From: DASRHK01 sp035650495
GTDB taxonomy: Bacteria; Pseudomonadota; Gammaproteobacteria; Nevskiales; Nevskiaceae
Assembly (NCBI GenBank): GCA_035650495.1
Contig: DASRHK010000155.1
Coordinates: 1-17,379, forward strand
Length of the DNA stretch: 17,379 bases
Direction of reading: 5' to 3'
Every line of letters begins with the position of its first letter. Position 1 is the first letter of the stretch. The position numbers and the translations under genes are program-made. Shown here one piece after another: positions 1 through 7,772 of this stretch. The notes beneath the pieces were generated by a model, which was not told the origin of the DNA, made no database searches, and saw only the letters and a list, made by a program, of their open reading frames with translations.

Positions 1-2
1 TC

Positions 3-761
3 GCGCATCTGCGCGCCGACTGGAAGCATCTCGTCGACGATCTGCACGTCACCGACAGCTCCGCGTATCTGCGCGATCACGGCAAGCCGGTCGTCGAGCT
101 CTGGGGCTTCGGCTTCGGCGATCGTCCCGGCGATCCCGCCGACGTCGCTGCTCTGATCGCCGATCTGAAGCGCGGCGCCGACGCGCTCGAAGCGTCGTTC
201 GTCATCGGCGGCGTGCCGAGCCAGTGGCGCACGCTCACCGGCGATGCGAAATCCGATTCGCGCTGGGCCGCCGTCTATCGCAGCTACGACGTGCTGAGCC
301 CGTGGTCGGTGGGTCGCTTCGACGATCAGGCCGGGGCGGATGCGTACCGCGACGGCATCGTCATCCCCGATCTCGCGGAGACGGCGCGGCTGGGCATCGG
401 CTATCTGCCGGTGACGTTCCCCGGCTTCTCGTGGAGCAACCAGATGCTCAACAAGGGCATCGTGGATGTCGCGATCTTCAACCAGATCCCGCGCGACTGC
501 GGCGCGTTCCTCTGGCACCAGTACGCCAATCTCGTGAACGCCGGCGTGAGGAGCGTCTACGCGGCGATGTTCGACGAGTTCGACGAAGGCACGGCGCTGG
601 CGCCCGCGGAGACGTCCGTGGTCGGCGTCCCGGTCGGCGTCTCCATGGTCACCCTCGACCAGGAAGGCTGCAGCGTGCCCGACGACTGGTATCTCCAGGT
701 CACCGGCAAGGCGGCCGCGCACCTCAAGAACCGCACCGCGATCCCCGCGCAGATCAGCTAG
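3..761 (+). CDS. GH71/GH99-like glycosidase-fold protein, 5' end missing
   Basis: An open frame enters from the left edge (first full codon at base 3) and ends at TAG, giving the last 252 residues of a longer protein. The visible part resembles the GH71/GH99-like TIM-barrel family (endo-alpha-mannanase relatives). The signs are a GKPVVELWGFGFGD strand-loop near the left edge, a YLPVTFPGFSWSN segment, an FLWHQYANLVNAG helix and the MFDEFDEGTAL motif with clustered acidic residues near the active-site end of the barrel. Proteins of this fold occur in polysaccharide gene clusters, where they may trim or remodel the polymer, but the substrate cannot be read from sequence. It lies 51 nt upstream of the capsule export lipoprotein on the same strand, so it may be a cluster member. 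Any signal peptide is outside the window. The family call is by motif recognition only. Confidence 0.75.
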   Translation, partial: AHLRADWKHLVDDLHVTDSSAYLRDHGKPVVELWGFGFGDRPGDPADVAALIADLKRGADALEASFVIGGVPSQWRTLTGDAKSDSRWAAVYRSYDVLSPWSVGRFDDQAGADAYRDGIVIPDLAETARLGIGYLPVTFPGFSWSNQMLNKGIVDVAIFNQIPRDCGAFLWHQYANLVNAGVRSVYAAMFDEFDEGTALAPAETSVVGVPVGVSMVTLDQEGCSVPDDWYLQVTGKAAAHLKNRTAIPAQIS

Positions 762-767
762 CACGGA

Positions 768-789
768 ACCGTCGCCGCCCATCGACGGT
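768..789 (+). other. Intercistronic hairpin before the export lipoprotein gene
   Basis: ACCGTCG (768-774) and CGACGGT (783-789) form a perfect 7-bp stem with an 8-nt loop in the 51-nt gap between the glycosidase-like gene and the export lipoprotein gene. No T tract follows, so it is not a standard intrinsic terminator. It could be an mRNA-processing or stabilising structure. Confidence 0.35.
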
Positions 790-812
790 CTGTCGTCGAA
801 AGGGGAGCGACC

Positions 813-1991
813 TTGATCCGAACGTGCGTCATCGCGGCGTCGATGTGCGTCAGCCTGTTATCGGGCTGCGTGCTGTCGCCCTCGTGGCTGCCTTCTTCCG
901 GTCCCAACTACGCGCAGGTCAGCCGCGTCGAGGGCAAGGGCAAGCCGGTCCCGGTGGAAGTCGTCGACGTCGACGAAGGCGTCGCGCGGCTGCTGCTGGC
1001 GCGCCAGCAGCAGCAACAGTTCTCCGAGGCGTTCGCAGAGCCGGCGCAAGCGCATACCAACTACGCGATCGGTCCCGGCGACGTGATCGAAGTGACGATC
1101 TGGGAAACCCCGCCCGCGGGTCTCTTCGCAGGAACCGCGACGATCCTCGACAACACGACGACGAGCCGCGCGACGACGCTGCCGGCGCAGATGGTCAGCG
1201 CCGAAGGGACCATCACCATCCCCTTCGCGGGCTCCGTGCAGTGCGCCGGCAAGACGCCGGACGAGGTCTCCGCGGCGATCGTCGAGCAACTCGGCGGCCG
1301 CGCGCACAAGCCGCAGGTGCTGGTGCGCTTGACGCAGAACAACACGGCGAGCGTCACCGTCGTCGGCGAAGTCGCCAACAGCCAGCGCCTGCCGCTGACC
1401 GCGCGCGGCGAGCGCGTGCTCGATGCGCTCGCGGCGGCCGGCGGCGTGCGCGATCCGGTGAACAAGACGTCGGTGCAGGTCTCGCGCGGCGGCAAGGTGC
1501 AGACGCTGCCGCTCGACACGGTGATCCGCGATCCGAAGCAGAACATCGTCCTGCAGCCGGGCGACGTGGTGACCGCGTTGCATCAGCCGTACAGCTTCTC
1601 GGTGCTCGGTGCGACGGGAAAGAACGACGAGGTCGCGTTCGAAGGGCAGGGCCTGTCCCTCGCGCAAGCGCTGGCGCGCGCCGGCGGCCTGCAGGACACG
1701 CGCGCCGATGCACAAGGCGTGTTCATCTTCCGCTTCGAGGCCGCCGACGCGTTGCCGCCCTCCGAGCAGCCGCGCCCGCAGACGCCCGACGGCAAGATCC
1801 CCGTCGTGTATCGCGTCGATCTCAAGGACCCGCAGATCTTCTTCGCTGCGCAGAGCTTCCCGGTGGTCAACGGCGACGTGCTCTACGTCTCCAACGCGCC
1901 GGCGGCCGAGCTGCAGAAATTCCTGAACATCGTGCTGGCCGTGACCTATCCGGTGTTCAGCGTCATCCAGCTCGACAAGATCAGTCACTGA
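813..1991 (+). CDS. Capsule polysaccharide export outer-membrane lipoprotein (Wza/KpsD/BexD-like)
   Basis: This 392-residue protein is predicted to form the outer-membrane channel through which capsule polysaccharide leaves the cell. It begins with a lipoprotein signal peptide whose lipobox is LLSGC, with Cys19 as the lipidated residue. A polysaccharide-export domain starts at YAIGPGDVIEV (84-94), and two SLBB-type repeats follow at about 172-210 and 262-296, both with the usual ALAxAGG ending. The C-terminal stretch after about residue 365 is hydrophobic and amphipathic, as in Wza, where the last helix crosses the outer membrane. The start is TTG, chosen because AGGGGAG lies 5 nt upstream and because it gives a proper lipoprotein signal. 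The next gene begins 3 nt after the stop. KpsC/KpsS neighbours favour the ABC-dependent (KpsD/CtrA/BexD) role over the Wzy-dependent one (inference). Confidence 0.9.
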   Translation: MIRTCVIAASMCVSLLSGCVLSPSWLPSSGPNYAQVSRVEGKGKPVPVEVVDVDEGVARLLLARQQQQQFSEAFAEPAQAHTNYAIGPGDVIEVTIWETPPAGLFAGTATILDNTTTSRATTLPAQMVSAEGTITIPFAGSVQCAGKTPDEVSAAIVEQLGGRAHKPQVLVRLTQNNTASVTVVGEVANSQRLPLTARGERVLDALAAAGGVRDPVNKTSVQVSRGGKVQTLPLDTVIRDPKQNIVLQPGDVVTALHQPYSFSVLGATGKNDEVAFEGQGLSLAQALARAGGLQDTRADAQGVFIFRFEAADALPPSEQPRPQTPDGKIPVVYRVDLKDPQIFFAAQSFPVVNGDVLYVSNAPAAELQKFLNIVLAVTYPVFSVIQLDKISH

Positions 1992-1994
1992 GCC

Positions 1995-3209
1995 GTGAGC
2001 GCTTCGCGCGCCGCGCTGCTCGACCTGTCGCGCCTGCTGTCCTGCTCGCGCCGCGCGGCCCCGAGCGGCATCGATCGCGTCGAGCTCGCCTACGCGCAGC
2101 GCTTCCTGCCGCGCGACGACACGATCGCGTGCGCGCTGTCGCCGCTGAAACGCATTTGCGCGATCGATCTGGATCTCGCACGTCGTTACGTGAATGCGCT
2201 GGCGGCGCTGTGGCAAGGCGACGCGGCGTCGAAAGCAACCGCGGCACGGCTCGGCGATCGCATCCGCGTCACGCTTTCGCTGTCGACGGAGTCTGCGCTG
2301 CACCGTCGCGTGCGCGAAGCCGGCGACGGCGTGCCGTACCTGCTGGTGTCGCATCACCATCTGGATCGACCCGAGGTCATCGAGCGCCTGGTGAGCGGCA
2401 GCGGCGCGCAACCCGTGTTCCTCGTGCACGACCTGATCCCGATGACGCACCCGGAGTACGGACGACCGGGCCAGGCGGAGATCCATGCGCGCCGGATCGC
2501 AACGATCGCGAGCCAGGCGCGCGGCATCATCCTCAATTCGGCGGCGACGCAGCGCGAGCTCGCGCCGCATCTCGACCACGTCGTGCCGACCGTGATCGCT
2601 CCGCTCGGCCTCGACTTGCCGCACGCCGACGCGAAAGACGCTGCCGGCCCGCCGTACTTCATCTACATCTCGACCATCGAGCCGCGCAAGAATCATCTCT
2701 TGCTGCTCAACCTGTGGCGCCAGCTCGCGCAAGCGCATGGCGCGGCGACGCCGCGGCTGATCATCGTCGGCCGGCGCGGCTGGGAGAACGAGAACGCGAT
2801 CGACATGATCGAGCGCTGCGTCGCGATCCAGTCGCTGGTCGAGGAGCACAACATGCTTCCCGACGCTGCACTCGCGCCGCTGCTCGCCGGCGCGCGCGCC
2901 TTGCTGCTGCCGTCGTTCGTGGAAGGCTACGGGCTGCCGGTCGCCGAAGCGCTCGCTGCCGGTGTGCCGGTGATCTGCAGCGACCTGCCGGCTTTGCGCG
3001 AGGTCGGCGGCGAAGTGCCTGAGTATCTCGATCCGCTCGACGGCGTCGCCTGGCGCGCGGCGGTTCTCGACTATGCCGATCGCGATTCGCCGCGGCGCGC
3101 TTCCCAGCTCGGGCGTTTGCCCGGCTGGCGCAAGCCCGAGTGGTCCGCGCACTTCGCGGCGGTCGAGCAACTCCTGCAGGAAGTGTCCGCGAACGTACAC
3201 AGGAACTGA
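1995..3209 (+). CDS. Family 4 (GT-B) glycosyltransferase of the capsule cluster
   Basis: This 404-residue protein has the two-domain GT-B layout. The N-terminal half contains HDLIP (145-149), a common acceptor-side motif. The C-terminal half carries the nucleotide-sugar site, with YISTIEPRKNH (224-234), VGRRGWE (258-264), and the EX7E signature in EGYGLPVAE (Glu310 and Glu318) followed by SDLPALREV. This pattern is typical of retaining GT4 enzymes. The sugar donor and linkage cannot be told. The GTG start lies 3 nt after the export-protein stop, in the same frame and without a clear Shine-Dalgarno site, so translation is probably coupled. It should act in the cytoplasm, extending the capsule repeat unit or the first sugars on the Kdo linker. 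There is no signal peptide or membrane segment. Confidence 0.88.
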   Translation: MSASRAALLDLSRLLSCSRRAAPSGIDRVELAYAQRFLPRDDTIACALSPLKRICAIDLDLARRYVNALAALWQGDAASKATAARLGDRIRVTLSLSTESALHRRVREAGDGVPYLLVSHHHLDRPEVIERLVSGSGAQPVFLVHDLIPMTHPEYGRPGQAEIHARRIATIASQARGIILNSAATQRELAPHLDHVVPTVIAPLGLDLPHADAKDAAGPPYFIYISTIEPRKNHLLLLNLWRQLAQAHGAATPRLIIVGRRGWENENAIDMIERCVAIQSLVEEHNMLPDAALAPLLAGARALLLPSFVEGYGLPVAEALAAGVPVICSDLPALREVGGEVPEYLDPLDGVAWRAAVLDYADRDSPRRASQLGRLPGWRKPEWSAHFAAVEQLLQEVSANVHRN

Positions 3210-3234
3210 TCCGCAACCGCCGAATCCAAAACTT

Positions 3235-3272
3235 CAGTCCCGGGGGACTGCAAAGCGGCACGTCGGTGCCGC
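3235..3272 (+). other. Two tandem perfect hairpins before the KpsC-like gene
   Basis: CAGTCCC-GG-GGGACTG (3235-3250) is followed by GCGGCAC-GTCG-GTGCCGC (3255-3272), two perfect 7-bp stems separated by 4 nt. They occupy the only sizeable gap (95 nt) inside the capsule operon proper. No T tract follows either one, so they look like RNA-processing, stabilising or partial-attenuation structures rather than a terminator. The kpsC-like ribosome-binding site (AGAGGG, 3292-3297) lies just downstream. Confidence 0.45.
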
Positions 3273-3304
3273 GATGCGCGTCGAAGACTGAAGAGGGCAT
3301 CGGG

Positions 3305-4387
3305 ATGCGAGAGGGAGATGTCGTGGCTTGCCTCGGGATGTCGTGGTGGAAGCAGCCACGCATCGCGGAGTTCTTGCGCGGCGAGCACGGGACACCCAAA
3401 TTCTTCCGCGGCGTCACCGCGGCTGTGCAGCATGCGCGCCGCGAGCACGGCGCGATCGCCGTCTGGGCGTCGCGCGAGCCCGTTCAGCTCGCCGCCCTCG
3501 CCGAAGCCGCGGGCGTTCCGGTGCTGCGCGTCGAAGACGGCTTCCTGCGCTCGGTCGGCCTCGGCGCCGATTTCACGCCGGCGGCGTCGATCGTCGTCGA
3601 TCGACGCGGCATCTACTACGACCCGACGCGCGAGAGCGATCTCGAGCATGTGCTGAACACCGCGCACTTCGACGAAACGCTCCTGCTGCGGGCTTGCCGG
3701 CTGCGCGGGCTCATCGTCGCGTCGCGCATCACCAAGTACAACACGGGCGCGGCCAGCGTTCCGATCCGCGCCGCCGCCGGCCAGACCGTCATCCTGGTTC
3801 CGGGACAGGTCGAGGACGATCGCTCGGTGCAGCTCGGCGGCGCGACCGTGAAGACCAATCGCGCATTGCTCGAGCAGGTGCGGCGGCGCAATCCCGACGC
3901 GTTCATCGTCTACAAGCCGCATCCCGACGTCGACGCCGGTCATCGCAACGGCGTGCTCCTCGACGCCGTCGCCCGGCGCTTCGCGGATCAGATCGTGCGC
4001 GACGTGTCGGTGGCGACGCTGCTCGACGCGTGCGACGAGGTGCACACGATCACGTCACTCGCGGGCTTCGAGGCGCTGCTGCGCGGTCGCCGCGTCGTCG
4101 CCTACGGCCGGCCGTTCTATTCCGGTTGGGGCCTCACCGAGGATCTCGCGACGCACGAGCGTCCGCGCCGCGCGCTCACGCTCGACGCGCTCGTCGCCGG
4201 CACGCTGATCCTGTATCCGCGCTATCTCGATCCGCTGACGTCCCGCGCGTGCACGCCGGAGACGTTGATCGATCGCCTGCGCTCGCCGGAGCTCTGGCAC
4301 GCGAGCGGCTGGACGCGCCTGCGCCAGCTGCAAGGCGTGTTGATGCGCGGCTGGCGTGCGCGCACCGCATCCGCGGGGGCGCTCTGA
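3305..4387 (+). CDS. KpsC-like capsule Kdo transferase, single-domain form
   Basis: KpsC proteins are retaining beta-Kdo transferases that extend the oligo-Kdo linker on (lyso)phosphatidylglycerol, the anchor of group 2 capsules. This 360-residue protein shows one complete KpsC-type unit: VEDGFLRSVGLGAD (76-89, including the conserved acidic EDGF), TKYN (143-146), QVEDDRS (168-174), YKPHPDV (203-209), TSLAGFEALL (250-259) and GRPFYSGWGLTED (268-280). E. coli KpsC has two such units in about 675 residues, so this is a half-length form. The ATG is chosen because AGAGGG lies 7 nt upstream and because it starts just before the conserved region; an upstream in-frame start would overlap the glycosyltransferase gene. 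Its TGA overlaps the ATG of kpsS (TGATG), indicating coupled translation. It is probably cytoplasmic and associated with the inner face of the membrane. Confidence 0.88.
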   Translation: MREGDVVACLGMSWWKQPRIAEFLRGEHGTPKFFRGVTAAVQHARREHGAIAVWASREPVQLAALAEAAGVPVLRVEDGFLRSVGLGADFTPAASIVVDRRGIYYDPTRESDLEHVLNTAHFDETLLLRACRLRGLIVASRITKYNTGAASVPIRAAAGQTVILVPGQVEDDRSVQLGGATVKTNRALLEQVRRRNPDAFIVYKPHPDVDAGHRNGVLLDAVARRFADQIVRDVSVATLLDACDEVHTITSLAGFEALLRGRRVVAYGRPFYSGWGLTEDLATHERPRRALTLDALVAGTLILYPRYLDPLTSRACTPETLIDRLRSPELWHASGWTRLRQLQGVLMRGWRARTASAGAL

Positions 4388-5703
4388 TGCGCTCCCGCCG
4401 CTACCTCTTCCTGCAAGGCAACGCATCGCGCTTCTTCGATCGACTCGGTCACGCGCTGCATGCGCGCGGCCATGCCGTGCACCGCATCAACTTCAACGGC
4501 GGCGACGAAGCGTTCTGGTCGCTGCCGGGCGCGACCCCGTTCCGCGGGCGGCTCGCCGAATGGCCGGCCTTCCTGCAGGCACGCCTGGCCGAATGGGGCA
4601 TCACCGATCTCATGCTGTTCGGCGATTGCCGTCCGCTGCATCGTGTCGCGATCGGGCACGCACGCGCGCAAGGCATCCGCGTGCACGTGTGCGACGAGGG
4701 CTACCTGCGGCCGAACTGGATCACGGTGGAGGAGGGCGGCGTCAACGGACACTCGCGGCTGCGCCGCGACCTCGGCTGGTTCCGCCATGCCGCTGCGATG
4801 CTGCCCGCGCGCAGCGAGACGGCGCCGGTGGAGAACAGCAAGTTCCGCCGCGCGATCGACGACATCCGCTACTTGTGCTGGACCGCGCTGCTCGCGTGGC
4901 GCTATCCGCATTACCGCACGCATCGCCCGTGTCACAAGCTGATCGAATACGCCGGCGGCGCGCGGCGCGTGCTGGGTAAGCCGCTGGCGCGCTACCGCCT
5001 GCAGCGCGACATCGCCCGCATCGCAGCGCTCGGGCGGCCGTACTACCTGTTCCCCTTGCAGCTGGAGGCGGATTCGCAGATCCGCTATCACTCCGGCTTC
5101 GCCTCGATCACCGCCGCGATCGAGAGCGTGATCCGCTCGTTCGCGAAGGACGCGCCTGCCGACAGCCTGCTGGTGATCAGCGAGCACCCGCTGGAGACGA
5201 GCCTCAAGCAGTGGCGTCGGATCGTCGAACGCATCGCCAGCGATCACTTCGTGCGCGATCGCGTGTACTTCATCGAAGGCGGCACGCCCGAGCACCTGCT
5301 GCGCGAGTGCCGCGGCGTCGTCACCATCAACAGCACGATCGGAACGCTGGCGCTGTCGCTGCAGCGGCCGGTGATCACGCTCGGTCGCGCGATCTACGAC
5401 ATGGACGGCCTCACCTTCCAGGGTCCGCTCGACAGCTTCTGGCAGGAAGCGCGGCCCGCGGACGCGCAGGGCTTCGAGGCGTTCCGTCGCGTCGTCGCGG
5501 CGAAGACGCAGATCAACGGCAGCTATTTCTCCGACATGGGCATCGAGCTCGCCGTCGCGAAGCTCCTCGCGCGCTGGTCGCAGGAAGTGCCCGCGCTCAT
5601 GGTCATGCCGATCGAAGCGCGCGAGCCTGCCGCGAATGTGGAGCTGCCGGCGCTCGCGCCGGGCGCGCTGGTGGCGGCATCGAGCCAGGCGCTGCGCGCA
5701 TGA
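4387..5703 (+). CDS. kpsS: KpsS-like capsule Kdo transferase (LipB type)
   Basis: KpsS adds the first Kdo to lysophosphatidylglycerol, starting the linker that KpsC extends. This 438-residue protein has the family landmarks in order: FLQGNASRFFDRLG (8-21), RINFNGGD (33-40), LFGDCRPLH (77-85), VCDEGYLRPNWIT (101-113), YYLFPLQLEADSQIRYHS (219-236), SEHPLE (265-270) and TINSTIGTLAL (313-323). Length and motif order match full-length KpsS/LipB/WcbO proteins. The last 35 or so residues are Ala/Pro-rich and likely variable. The ATG overlaps the TGA of the KpsC-like gene, and its own TGA overlaps the next ATG (ATGA), so the three downstream genes are tightly coupled. There is no signal peptide, and it is expected at the cytoplasmic face of the inner membrane. 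Confidence 0.9.
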   Translation: MRSRRYLFLQGNASRFFDRLGHALHARGHAVHRINFNGGDEAFWSLPGATPFRGRLAEWPAFLQARLAEWGITDLMLFGDCRPLHRVAIGHARAQGIRVHVCDEGYLRPNWITVEEGGVNGHSRLRRDLGWFRHAAAMLPARSETAPVENSKFRRAIDDIRYLCWTALLAWRYPHYRTHRPCHKLIEYAGGARRVLGKPLARYRLQRDIARIAALGRPYYLFPLQLEADSQIRYHSGFASITAAIESVIRSFAKDAPADSLLVISEHPLETSLKQWRRIVERIASDHFVRDRVYFIEGGTPEHLLRECRGVVTINSTIGTLALSLQRPVITLGRAIYDMDGLTFQGPLDSFWQEARPADAQGFEAFRRVVAAKTQINGSYFSDMGIELAVAKLLARWSQEVPALMVMPIEAREPAANVELPALAPGALVAASSQALRA

Positions 5704-7253
5704 GCCGCTTCGCGCTCGGCATCGCGCTGTGCCTCCTCGGCTGGCTGGTCGCGCGCCGCGTCGGACGCACGCGCGTCTGGCGCATCGGGCCGATGCTTCT
5801 CGATCTCGCAGTTCCGGGCGCCTGCTTCGCGTTCATCGCATCCGGCACCGGCCGTCCGATCTTCGCGGGCCTGCTGGTCGGCGCGTGCCAGACGGCGTAT
5901 GCGATCGCCGATCATTTCAAGCGCAAGACGCTGTTCGAGCCGATCGTCTGCGCCGATCTCATCACCGCGGTCGACATCTTCCGCAATCCGCGCATCTGCC
6001 TGATCTTCCCGGACCTGCACTGGATCGTGCTCGGCGCCGCGACCGCGATCGGCCTGTTCGGGGGCTTGTACTGGCTCGATCTGCCCGCGCTCCCGGCGAA
6101 CATCTGGCTCGCGTGCGCGGTCGCAATCGCCGTCTATGGCGCGGGCTGGCTCGTGGCCGGGCCGCAGCTGGCGCGCGTGACGTCGGCGCTGCAGCGGTTG
6201 CAGGCCACCGGCAATCCGATCGCCGATTGCGAGCGCTTCGGTCCGTTCGCGACGCTCCTGATCCACGGCGTCTTGAGCCGCGGCGAGCGCGCCGCGCGAC
6301 GCCGGGCCGCGCTCGATCAGTCGCACCGCGCGATCGACCTCGACGGCGCGACCGGCCCGATCGTGGTGATCCAGTGCGAATCGTTCTTCGACGCGCGCCG
6401 GCTGCACGCGGGCGTCTCGCGCGACCTCGTGCCGGCCTTCGAGCATTGCGCGCAGGGCTCGGTGCAGTGGGGCCGGCTCAAGGTGCCGAGCGTCGGCGCC
6501 AACTCCGTGCGCACCGAATTCGCCGTGCTCACCGGGCTCGACGAGGACCTGATCGGCTTCGACCGCTTCAATCCGTATCAGGGCTTCGCGCGCGCGGAGC
6601 TGCCGTCGCTGGCGTCGCGGCTGCGCGAGGCGGGCTACTACACGATCTGCCTGCACCCGTTCGATCGCGCCTTCTACGGGCGCGATCACGTGATGGGCAA
6701 CCTCGGCTTCGACGACTTCATCGGCATCGAAGGCTTCGCCGGCGCGCAGAAGGTCGGCCTCTACACCGCCGACGTCGAAGTCGCGCGCCGCATCGCCGAG
6801 CTGATCAAGAGCCACGGGCCGAAAGTGTTCGTGTTCGCGATCACCATGGAAAACCACGGTCCGTGGCAGAAGCGGCATGCCGGCGGCGAGGCGGTCGCGC
6901 CGGGACTACCGGAGCTCGCGGGCGCGCGCGATCTCGTCGAGTTCCTGCGCAGCGTGCGCAACTCGGATCGGATGATCCGCATCCTTGCCGACGCGCTCGC
7001 GCGCGAGCAGGGCTTGCTCGCGTTCTATGGCGATCATCTGCCGAGCTTCCCGTCGCAGTTCGCCGCGCTCGGCTTCACGGCGCGCGACACCGACTACCTG
7101 ATCTGGCGCCCCGACCAGGGCACCGGCCTGCGCGTGGATCTCCCGGCGCACGGCTTGCACGAGGCGATCCTGCAGGCGATCGCGGAGCCGGCGGTGTCGG
7201 AGCATCGGCGGGTCGTCCCCATGACGGAGCACGGTCGCAGCCTCGCCGCCTGA
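5700..7253 (+). CDS. LtaS-like membrane phosphoglycerol transferase / sulfatase-family protein
   Basis: This 517-residue protein has an N-terminal membrane part (hydrophobic segments near 4-20, 32-49, 53-70, 108-125 and 134-153) and a C-terminal alkaline-phosphatase-fold domain from about residue 218. The metal-site residues of lipoteichoic-acid-synthase-like enzymes can be placed: Glu227 in QCESFFD, the nucleophile position in GANSVRTEF, His386 in MENHGPW, and Asp445-His446 in FYGDH. At the nucleophile position, where LtaS and most relatives have Thr, this protein has Ser269. Such enzymes move phosphoglycerol or phosphoethanolamine groups from phospholipids onto outer glycans, so decoration of the capsule or its linker in the periplasm is a reasonable inference. 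Alternatively it is a true sulfatase or another phosphotransferase. The ATG overlaps the kpsS stop. It ends the capsule operon. Confidence 0.82.
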   Translation: MSRFALGIALCLLGWLVARRVGRTRVWRIGPMLLDLAVPGACFAFIASGTGRPIFAGLLVGACQTAYAIADHFKRKTLFEPIVCADLITAVDIFRNPRICLIFPDLHWIVLGAATAIGLFGGLYWLDLPALPANIWLACAVAIAVYGAGWLVAGPQLARVTSALQRLQATGNPIADCERFGPFATLLIHGVLSRGERAARRRAALDQSHRAIDLDGATGPIVVIQCESFFDARRLHAGVSRDLVPAFEHCAQGSVQWGRLKVPSVGANSVRTEFAVLTGLDEDLIGFDRFNPYQGFARAELPSLASRLREAGYYTICLHPFDRAFYGRDHVMGNLGFDDFIGIEGFAGAQKVGLYTADVEVARRIAELIKSHGPKVFVFAITMENHGPWQKRHAGGEAVAPGLPELAGARDLVEFLRSVRNSDRMIRILADALAREQGLLAFYGDHLPSFPSQFAALGFTARDTDYLIWRPDQGTGLRVDLPAHGLHEAILQAIAEPAVSEHRRVVPMTEHGRSLAA

Positions 7254-7256
7254 CGG

Positions 7257-7262
7257 TATAAT
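7257..7262 (+). promoter_or_regulatory. Consensus -10 box for the cytochrome c5-like gene
   Basis: A perfect TATAAT begins 3 nt after the stop codon of the phosphoglycerol-transferase-like gene and 34 nt before the cytochrome start, placing a transcription start near 7269 and a leader of about 27 nt. No good -35 hexamer is seen at 16-18 nt spacing, so strength is uncertain. It separates the cytochrome gene from the capsule operon. Confidence 0.55.
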
Positions 7263-7295
7263 TCGCGCCCGAGCGTCGTCCGTGGGGAGTCCCGC

Positions 7296-7772
7296 TTGAG
7301 CCAGAATCACGACAAGGTCTTCTACGTCACCTTCGCGTCCGTCATGGGCGTGCTCGTCGGCATCGCCGCCATCTGCATCACCGCCGCGCGATTCATCACG
7401 CCGGCGCCGATCGCCGACGACGCCGCGATCCAGCGCCTCGACGAGCGCACGCGCCCCGTCGCCGTTGCAATCACCGACGCCAACCTGCTCAAGGTGTCGA
7501 TGCCGGCCGCCGCTGCCCACACCCCGCAGCCGCCGGATCAGGTCTTCGACAAGGTCTGCTCGGCTTGCCACGGTGCGGGCCTGCTCGGCGCGCCCAAGGC
7601 ATTCGACAAGGCTGCGTGGTCGGCGCGCGCCAGCGCCGCTGGCGGCGTCAACGGCCTCGCCGCGTCGGCGATCAAGGGCAAGAACGCGATGCCGCCGCGC
7701 GGCGGCGCCGCCGATCTGTCTGACGACGAGATCAAGGCGACCATCCAGTACATGATGAAGGGCGGCGCGTAG
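7296..7772 (+). CDS. Membrane-anchored cytochrome c5-like monoheme cytochrome
   Basis: This 158-residue protein has an uncleaved-looking N-terminal membrane helix (about 8-31) and a C-terminal cytochrome c domain. The haem site is VCSACH (Cys88, Cys91, His92), and Met132 in NAMPPRGG is the likely sixth ligand, as in cytochrome c5 proteins of beta- and gammaproteobacteria. It should carry electrons in the periplasm while tethered to the inner membrane; its partner oxidase or dehydrogenase is not shown here. The start is TTG, supported by GGGGAG 6 nt upstream (7284-7289) and by the lack of a better start before the membrane helix. It has its own -10 box and no link with the capsule genes. No clear terminator follows; only a GC-only 6-bp stem at 7795-7813. 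Confidence 0.88.
   Translation: MSQNHDKVFYVTFASVMGVLVGIAAICITAARFITPAPIADDAAIQRLDERTRPVAVAITDANLLKVSMPAAAAHTPQPPDQVFDKVCSACHGAGLLGAPKAFDKAAWSARASAAGGVNGLAASAIKGKNAMPPRGGAADLSDDEIKATIQYMMKGGA

Noticed and set aside
224..3022. Long plus-strand frame overlapping three capsule genes
   Set aside because: Arg/Ala-rich translation out of frame with the lipoprotein and the glycosyltransferase, both of which show intact motifs.
858..3200. Very long open frame on the minus strand opposite the export and glycosyltransferase genes
   Set aside because: Arg/His/Asp-rich, no recognisable domain, and it lies opposite two clearly conserved genes; long antisense frames are expected in GC-rich DNA.
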